DNA of 6,118 nt from the NCBI GenBank assembly GCA_007122045.1, contig SKJM01000675.1:1-6118 (forward strand). Direction: 5' to 3'. The notes beneath the pieces were generated by a model. That model ran no database searches and had not been told where the DNA came from. It was given only the letters and a program-made list of their open reading frames with translations. Shown here piece by piece: positions 1 to 3,221 of the stretch (its first letter is position 1; each line of letters begins with the position of its first letter). The stretch is from Planctomycetales bacterium (lineage in GTDB: Bacteria; Planctomycetota; Planctomycetia; Pirellulales; Thermoguttaceae). A program made the translations under genes and the position numbers.

Positions 1-1177
1 CGGCCCGATCCAGCTTGCGGGGCTCGCCCACCACCAGACCGGCCACGTCGCACTCGGGGTCGATCCGGTCGAGATTGATGGTCGGGTGGCACAGGTGGTC
101 GCGGAAGGCGGGCAGGTTGCCCGCCAATTCCAACGCCCCGGCCGCGCCCATCGCGTGCCCGATGAAACTCTTCGTGTTGTTCACGGCCGTGCGGCCGGCG
201 CCGCTCCACAGGGCGCGCAAGGCCACCGCCTCCTGCACGTCGCCGCTGGCCGTGCCCGTGGCGTGCGTGTTCACAATATCCACGTCGTCGGGGGTCAGGC
301 CGGCGCGGCGGAGCGCCAACTGCATGCACTCGGCCTGCCGGGTGGGGTCCGGCAGGACGAAGTCGGAGGCGTCGCTGTTGATGGCGTGCCCGACGATCTC
401 GCCGTAGATCGAGGCCCCCCGGGCCTTCGCGTCGGCCAGCCGTTCGAGCACCATGATGCAGCCCCCTTCGGCCACGACGATGCCGTTGCGGTCGGCGTCC
501 AGCGGGCGCGAGGCCTTGGTGGGGTCCTCGTGCCGGGCCAGCGCGCCCTGGCTGTTGAAGCTGGCAAAAATGCCGAACGTGTGGATACTTTCCGAGACGC
601 CGCCGGAAAGGGCTATGTCGCACTCCCCCAAACGCAGCATCTGCGCGCCCTGGATCAGGCCCGCATTCCCCGCCGCGCACGCCGCGCCCAACGTATAGTG
701 CGGCCCCGTGACGCCCAGGTTCAGCGAGACCTCGCCGGCCGGGTTGTTGGCCACGGTTCGCGGGTTGTGGTGGTGCGACCAATACTGCGTGTCGTAGTCG
801 TACCCCTTGATCTGGTAAATCTCGTTCTCCGTCTCCACATTGCCATGCTCGGTAATGCCAATGTAGATGCCCACCCGGGACTTCTCGACCGTCTCCCAGT
901 CGAGACCCGAATCCAAAACGGCCTCCCGCGTGCAGTAGATGCCAATACTACCCGCTCGAGTGCCGCGCCGGACTTCCTTCCGCCGCTGGTACTTCAATTC
1001 GTCGAATTGGCAGACCCCGGCAACCGTTTTGCCGAAATATCGGATTTCGTAGGGCACCACCCCACTGCGGCCGGCCAGCAAACTGGCCCGAAAATCGGCG
1101 AGACTATCCCCATTGGGGGCCGCCAAACCCACACCTGTGATGACAATTCGCTGCTCGTCGGGTCGTAAAGTGGGCAT
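1..1177 (-). CDS. Beta-ketoacyl-ACP synthase, FabF/KAS II type (3' end beyond window)
   Basis: Condensing enzyme of the thiolase fold that extends an acyl chain on acyl carrier protein by decarboxylative Claisen condensation with malonyl-ACP, in cytosolic fatty-acid or polyketide-type synthesis. Reading down the minus strand from ATG at 1177-1175 gives 392 uninterrupted residues. The start is followed by the typical beta strand QRIVITGVGLAAPNG. The nucleophile is Cys167 in GAACAAGNAG, the first His is His305 in NTHATGT, and Lys336 and His341 lie in NNTKSFIGHAMGAAGALEL. The spacing is nearly that of E. coli FabF (163, 303, 335, 340), which is about 413 residues long, so some 20-30 C-terminal residues with the GFGG-type loop are missing only because the window ends. 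No clear Shine-Dalgarno precedes the ATG. The residues around the Cys differ from the usual TACATG, so this may be a specialised paralogue rather than the housekeeping FabF. It is divergent from cimA, with no obvious functional link. The family is certain, the exact substrate unknown. Confidence 0.93.
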   Translation of the reverse strand, partial: MPTLRPDEQRIVITGVGLAAPNGDSLADFRASLLAGRSGVVPYEIRYFGKTVAGVCQFDELKYQRRKEVRRGTRAGSIGIYCTREAVLDSGLDWETVEKSRVGIYIGITEHGNVETENEIYQIKGYDYDTQYWSHHHNPRTVANNPAGEVSLNLGVTGPHYTLGAACAAGNAGLIQGAQMLRLGECDIALSGGVSESIHTFGIFASFNSQGALARHEDPTKASRPLDADRNGIVVAEGGCIMVLERLADAKARGASIYGEIVGHAINSDASDFVLPDPTRQAECMQLALRRAGLTPDDVDIVNTHATGTASGDVQEAVALRALWSGAGRTAVNNTKSFIGHAMGAAGALELAGNLPAFRDHLCHPTINLDRIDPECDVAGLVVGEPRKLDRA

Positions 1178-1209
1178 CGTTCACTACCATCGGGAGGTGG
1201 AAACTCTCA

Positions 1210-1238
1210 AGCCTACCTAAGAACCGGCACGTTGACAA
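1210..1238 (-). promoter_or_regulatory. Candidate sigma-70 promoter for the ketoacyl synthase gene
   Basis: On the minus strand, TTGTCA (plus positions 1233-1238, 5 of 6 to the -35 consensus) is separated by exactly 17 bases from TAGGCT (1210-1215), which keeps the first T, the A and the last T of the -10 consensus. Initiation near 1203 would leave a leader of about 26 bases before the ATG at 1177. Position and spacing are good, but the -10 box is weak, so this is tentative. Confidence 0.4.
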
Positions 1239-1262
1239 GGCACGGCCCCGCAAAGTCGTGCC
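1239..1262. repeat. Inverted repeat between the two divergent promoters
   Basis: GGCACG (1239-1244) and CGTGCC (1257-1262) form a perfect 6-base inverted repeat with a 12-base spacer. It sits between the -35 box proposed for the minus-strand gene and the -35 box of the cimA promoter, a natural place for an operator controlling either direction. Short arms of this kind arise by chance in GC-rich DNA, so this is only a candidate site; no regulator family can be named. Confidence 0.2.
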
Positions 1263-1269
1263 CGGGCTG

Positions 1270-1298
1270 TTGACCCGGCTCAATCCACGCGGTATACT
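1270..1298 (+). promoter_or_regulatory. Sigma-70 promoter of the cimA leader transcript
   Basis: TTGACC (1270-1275) and TATACT (1293-1298) are each 5 of 6 matches to the sigma-70 consensus, with an optimal 17-base spacer. Initiation is expected at about 1304-1305, giving a 5' untranslated stretch of roughly 33 bases before the leader ORF at 1338 and a terminated RNA of about 200 bases ending in the T-tract at 1500-1507. The AT-rich -10 stands out in GC-rich surroundings. It is the best promoter in the window and is correctly placed for the attenuator. Confidence 0.75.
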
Positions 1299-1337
1299 TG
1301 GACACTTCGCACCAATGCCCGAGAGAAAAGCCCGCCC

Positions 1338-1439
1338 ATGGCCATCCAGCCGCCCCCCACGCTAGCCCCTGCAGCCGCTTTGCCAGGCGGTACCGGTCGG
1401 ATTGTGGGGATTGTGGTGATTACGGAGGTTCGGCCCTAG
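1338..1439 (+). CDS. Ile/Val-rich leader peptide of the cimA attenuator, 33 aa
   Basis: A short ORF from ATG (1338-1340) to TAG (1437-1439). The N-terminal two thirds is Pro/Ala-rich (MAIQPPPTLAPAAALPGGTGR). Residues 22-31 read IVGIVVITEV: three Ile, four Val and one Thr codon in ten, ending three codons before the stop. All three Ile codons of the run are ATT, whereas cimA downstream mostly uses ATC. A purine-rich GAGAGAAAAG (1321-1330), seven bases before the ATG, is a weak ribosome binding site. Control-codon clusters near the end of a 25-35 residue peptide, followed by a terminator, are the hallmark of ribosome-mediated attenuation in Ile/Val operons (compare E. coli ilvL and ivbL). The gene downstream is cimA, an isoleucine-pathway enzyme, which fits the codons. 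The peptide itself probably has no other function. The role is inferred from architecture; there is no homology evidence. Confidence 0.82.
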   Translation: MAIQPPPTLAPAAALPGGTGRIVGIVVITEVRP

Positions 1440-1452
1440 GGCTTTCGACCGG
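1393..1452 (+). promoter_or_regulatory. Attenuator 1:2 (pause/protector) hairpin
   Basis: CCGGTCGGA (1393-1401), which ends on the first Ile codon of the control run, can pair with TTCGACCGG (1444-1452): seven Watson-Crick pairs, one G.U and a closing A-U. The loop contains the Ile/Val codons and the leader stop. This stem interlocks with the 2:3 antiterminator and cannot easily coexist with it, so it fits the 1:2 structure of classical attenuators, which forms when the leader is not translated and permits termination. The long loop makes it less certain than the 2:3 and 3:4 stems. Confidence 0.5.
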
Positions 1453-1483
1453 CAATGCCCGAGTAACCCAAGCCCTGAGGCCG
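1431..1483 (+). promoter_or_regulatory. Attenuator 2:3 antiterminator hairpin
   Basis: Positions 1431-1444 (CGGCCCTAGGGCTT) pair with 1470-1483 (AAGCCCTGAGGCCG): twelve Watson-Crick pairs, one U.G pair (1437/1477) and one C/A mismatch (1436/1478), around a 25-base loop. The downstream arm is the 5' arm of the terminator, so the two structures are mutually exclusive. The upstream arm contains the leader's TAG stop (1437-1439). A ribosome at the stop would mask it and allow termination. A ribosome stalled early in the Ile/Val run (1401-1421) would leave it free. The pairing is seen in the sequence; the switching logic follows from the trp/ilv attenuation model. Confidence 0.75.
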
Positions 1484-1507
1484 AAACCGGCCTGAGGGCT
1501 TTTTTTT
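1470..1507 (+). terminator. Rho-independent terminator of the cimA attenuator (3:4 hairpin)
   Basis: The arms 1470-1483 (AAGCCCTGAGGCCG) and 1488-1501 (CGGCCTGAGGGCTT) form thirteen base pairs with a single G/G mismatch and an AAAC tetraloop, followed directly by eight T (1500-1507). It is oriented only for rightward transcripts: the opposite strand has no T-tract after the stem. No plus-strand gene other than the short leader lies upstream in the window, and cimA starts about 100 bases later. Its evident purpose is therefore to stop transcripts starting near 1304 before they reach cimA. Confidence 0.88.
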
Positions 1508-1525
1508 GTTGAGAACGCCCCAGCG

Positions 1526-1606
1526 ATGAAAGACCGCGTAACCGTTCAGGCGGACTGTCCCCTTCGGCCGGTCGAAGCTTTTTTGTTGAGAACGTCCCAG
1601 CGATGA
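1526..1606 (+). CDS. Possible 26-codon upstream ORF overlapping the cimA start
   Basis: ATG at 1526, in the first copy of the direct repeat, opens a 26-residue frame (beginning MKDRVTVQADCPLRPVEAF) that ends at TGA 1604-1606. Its stop overlaps the cimA ATG at 1603 in an ATGA arrangement typical of translational coupling. It lies after the main terminator and runs through the second hairpin, so its translation would open that hairpin and could deliver ribosomes to cimA. It has no strong control-codon run and no recognisable domain. It could equally be a by-product of the duplication. No function is claimed. Confidence 0.3.
   Translation: MKDRVTVQADCPLRPVEAFLLRTSQR
1562..1584 (+). terminator. 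Second, weaker terminator-like hairpin just before cimA
   Basis: CTTCGG (1562-1567) and TCGAAG (1572-1577) form five Watson-Crick pairs and a G.U around a CCGG loop, followed by C and six T (1579-1584). The stem is much weaker than the terminator at 1470-1507, so it may act as a pause or partial terminator. It ends 18 bases before the cimA ATG and lies within the proposed 26-codon ORF, so translation would disrupt it. Confidence 0.45.
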
Positions 1607-3177
1607 AAACTGCCATGCGACGCATTGAGATTTACGACACCACGCTCCGCGACGGGGCCCAAGCCGAGGGCGTCGATTTCGCCGTGCAGGACAAGCTCCT
1701 GCTGACCGAGCGGCTCGACGAACTCGGGTTCGACTACGTCGAGGGAGGGTACCCGGCGTCGAACGAGAAGGATGCCGAGTTCTTCCGCCGCGTGCGCGAC
1801 CTCAGCCTGAAGACCGCTCGCGTGTGCGCGTTCGGCATGACGCGCCGCAAAGGCGCCGCCGCCCACACCGACGCCGGCCTCCGCGCCCTGCTCGACTCCG
1901 GCGCGCCGGCCATCACCCTGGTGGGCAAGGCGTCGGCGTTTCAGGTCGAGCAGGTGCTTCGCACCTCGCTCGAAGAGAACCTGGCCATGATCGCCGAAAG
2001 CGTGGCCATGCTGGTCGAAGCCGGCCGCGAGGTGATCTTCGACGCCGAGCACTTCTTCGACGGCTACAGGGCCGACGCCGAGTACGCCCGGCGCGCCGCC
2101 CGGGCCGCCGCCGAAGCCGGCGCCCGGCTCGTCGTGCTGTGCGACACCAACGGCGGCGGCATGCCCGAGGAAATCGCCGCCGTCACCCGCGACTCCGTCG
2201 AGCGGCTTCCGGTGCCGGTGGGCATCCACACGCATAACGATTGCGACCTGGGCGTGGCGAATGCCCTGGCCGCGGTCGACGCCGGCGCCGTGCACGTGCA
2301 GGGCACCATCAACGGGTTCGGCGAACGGTGCGGCAACGCCGACCTCATTTCGATTATCGCCAACCTGGCGTTGAAGAAGCAGGGCTATGAGGTGCTCGCG
2401 CCCGATTCCCTCAGGCACCTGACCGAATTGTCGCGCTTCGTGTACGAAATGGTCAACATGAACTTCGACATGCACCAGCCGTTCGTCGGCAAAAGCGCCT
2501 TCGCGCACAAAGGCGGCATGCACGTCAGCGCCGTGGCCCGCAACACCGCCAGTTACGAGCACATCGACCCCGAACGGGTGGGAAACGAGCGCCGCGTGCT
2601 GCTGAGCGAGCTTTCCGGCCGGGCGAACATCAAGGCGCTGACGCGGCGGCTGCCGGCCGGCACCGACAGCGCGCTGATGGACGGGATTCTGCGCCGCGTG
2701 GTGGAACTGGAGGCCGAGGGCTACCAGTTCGAGGCGGCCGACGGCTCGTTCGACCTGCTGGTGCGCAAGTGCCAGGGAACGTTCCGCCCCCACTTCGAAA
2801 CGCTCCACTACCACGTCAACGTCGACAACAAGTCGGGGGGCGACGTCACGGCCGAGGCGATCGTCAAGATTCGGGTCGACGGGCACGTTTGCTTCGAGGC
2901 CGCCGAGGGGCACGGCCCGATCAACGCCCTTGACGCCGCCCTGCGAAAAGCCCTCAACGGCCGGTTTCCCGCATTGAACGAATTGCACCTGGTCGATTAC
3001 AAGGTGCGGGTGATCAATTCGGAGGCCGCCACGGCCGCCGGCGTGCGCGTGGTCATCGAAAGCCAGGACCGCGACGAGGTGTGGGGCACCGTGGGCGTGA
3101 GCGAGAATATCATCGAGGCGAGTTGGATTGCCCTGCTCGACAGCTACGAGTACAAACTGTACAAGGATGAGGTCTGA
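1603..3177 (+). CDS. cimA: (R)-citramalate synthase
   Basis: Condenses pyruvate with acetyl-CoA to (R)-citramalate, the first step of the threonine-independent route to 2-oxobutyrate and isoleucine. It is a cytosolic TIM-barrel enzyme of the isopropylmalate/homocitrate synthase family. The 524 residues fit the long CimA class. Seen in order: IEIYDTTLRDGAQAEG (8-23) with the catalytic Arg16-Asp17; EGGYPASNEKD (47-57), typical of CimA rather than LeuA; FDAEHFFDGY (146-155); LCDTNGG (179-185); metal ligands in HTHNDCD (His209, His211); and GFGERCGNADL (238-248). A C-terminal LeuA-type allosteric domain from about 390 contains AAEGHGPINALDAAL (434-448), so feedback inhibition, usually by isoleucine, is likely. 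The start at 1603 is in the repeat unit; Met5 (1615) is an alternative. Only a weak GAGAA-like ribosome site precedes it. Expression is probably governed by the Ile/Val leader attenuator upstream. A 2-isopropylmalate synthase role is less likely given the CimA-specific motifs. Confidence 0.93.
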   Translation: MKTAMRRIEIYDTTLRDGAQAEGVDFAVQDKLLLTERLDELGFDYVEGGYPASNEKDAEFFRRVRDLSLKTARVCAFGMTRRKGAAAHTDAGLRALLDSGAPAITLVGKASAFQVEQVLRTSLEENLAMIAESVAMLVEAGREVIFDAEHFFDGYRADAEYARRAARAAAEAGARLVVLCDTNGGGMPEEIAAVTRDSVERLPVPVGIHTHNDCDLGVANALAAVDAGAVHVQGTINGFGERCGNADLISIIANLALKKQGYEVLAPDSLRHLTELSRFVYEMVNMNFDMHQPFVGKSAFAHKGGMHVSAVARNTASYEHIDPERVGNERRVLLSELSGRANIKALTRRLPAGTDSALMDGILRRVVELEAEGYQFEAADGSFDLLVRKCQGTFRPHFETLHYHVNVDNKSGGDVTAEAIVKIRVDGHVCFEAAEGHGPINALDAALRKALNGRFPALNELHLVDYKVRVINSEAATAAGVRVVIESQDRDEVWGTVGVSENIIEASWIALLDSYEYKLYKDEV

Positions 3178-3221
3178 AGGGAACCAGCCGCTTCCTCTTT
3201 CCAAGTATCCGAGCGACTTTC

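Larger units (their letters stand above)
1498..1608 (+). repeat. Imperfect direct repeat ending in the cimA start codon
   Basis: Copy one (1498-1531) and copy two (1577-1608) both read GC, a T-run (8 or 6 T), GTTGAGAACG, one variable base (C or T), then CCCAGCGATGAAA. The core is 23 of 24 identical at a 77-base offset. Each copy follows a hairpin and each contains an ATG; the ATG of copy two is the cimA start. The flanks are not clearly alike apart from a GTAACC at a similar offset. This looks like an old tandem duplication of a hairpin, T-tract and translation start, of which only the core has stayed similar. Confidence 0.85.

Noticed and set aside
86..1168. A 360-codon open frame on the plus strand antisense to the ketoacyl synthase
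   Set aside because: The minus strand encodes a complete set of KAS catalytic motifs in one unbroken frame; the plus-strand translation has no recognisable features.
1232..1237. TTGACA as a perfect -35 box for a second rightward promoter
   Set aside because: No acceptable -10 hexamer lies 16-18 bases downstream. The same bases on the other strand serve better as the TTGTCA of the divergent promoter.
1315..1365. A 16-codon frame starting at ATG 1315
   Set aside because: It starts only about ten bases after the expected transcription start, has no ribosome site or control codons, and ends before the hairpins.
1298..1495. A 65-codon plus-strand frame overlapping the leader peptide in another frame
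   Set aside because: Its ATG overlaps the -10 box, upstream of the expected transcription start, and it runs into the terminator stem with no domain. The 33-codon frame at 1338 explains the region better.
1304..1507. A T-box riboswitch as explanation for the terminator before cimA-valS
   Set aside because: I see no T-box consensus (AGGGUGGNACCGCG-like) or stem I architecture; the Ile/Val leader ORF with overlapping stems explains the terminator directly.
1546..3204. A 552-codon open frame on the minus strand antisense to cimA
   Set aside because: A shadow of cimA: no domain, atypical composition, and it would overlap the cimA start and its regulatory region.
3178..3221. A promoter or terminator between cimA and valS
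   Set aside because: The 44 bases contain no hairpin with a T-run and no paired -35/-10 hexamers, so the two genes are treated as one transcription unit.
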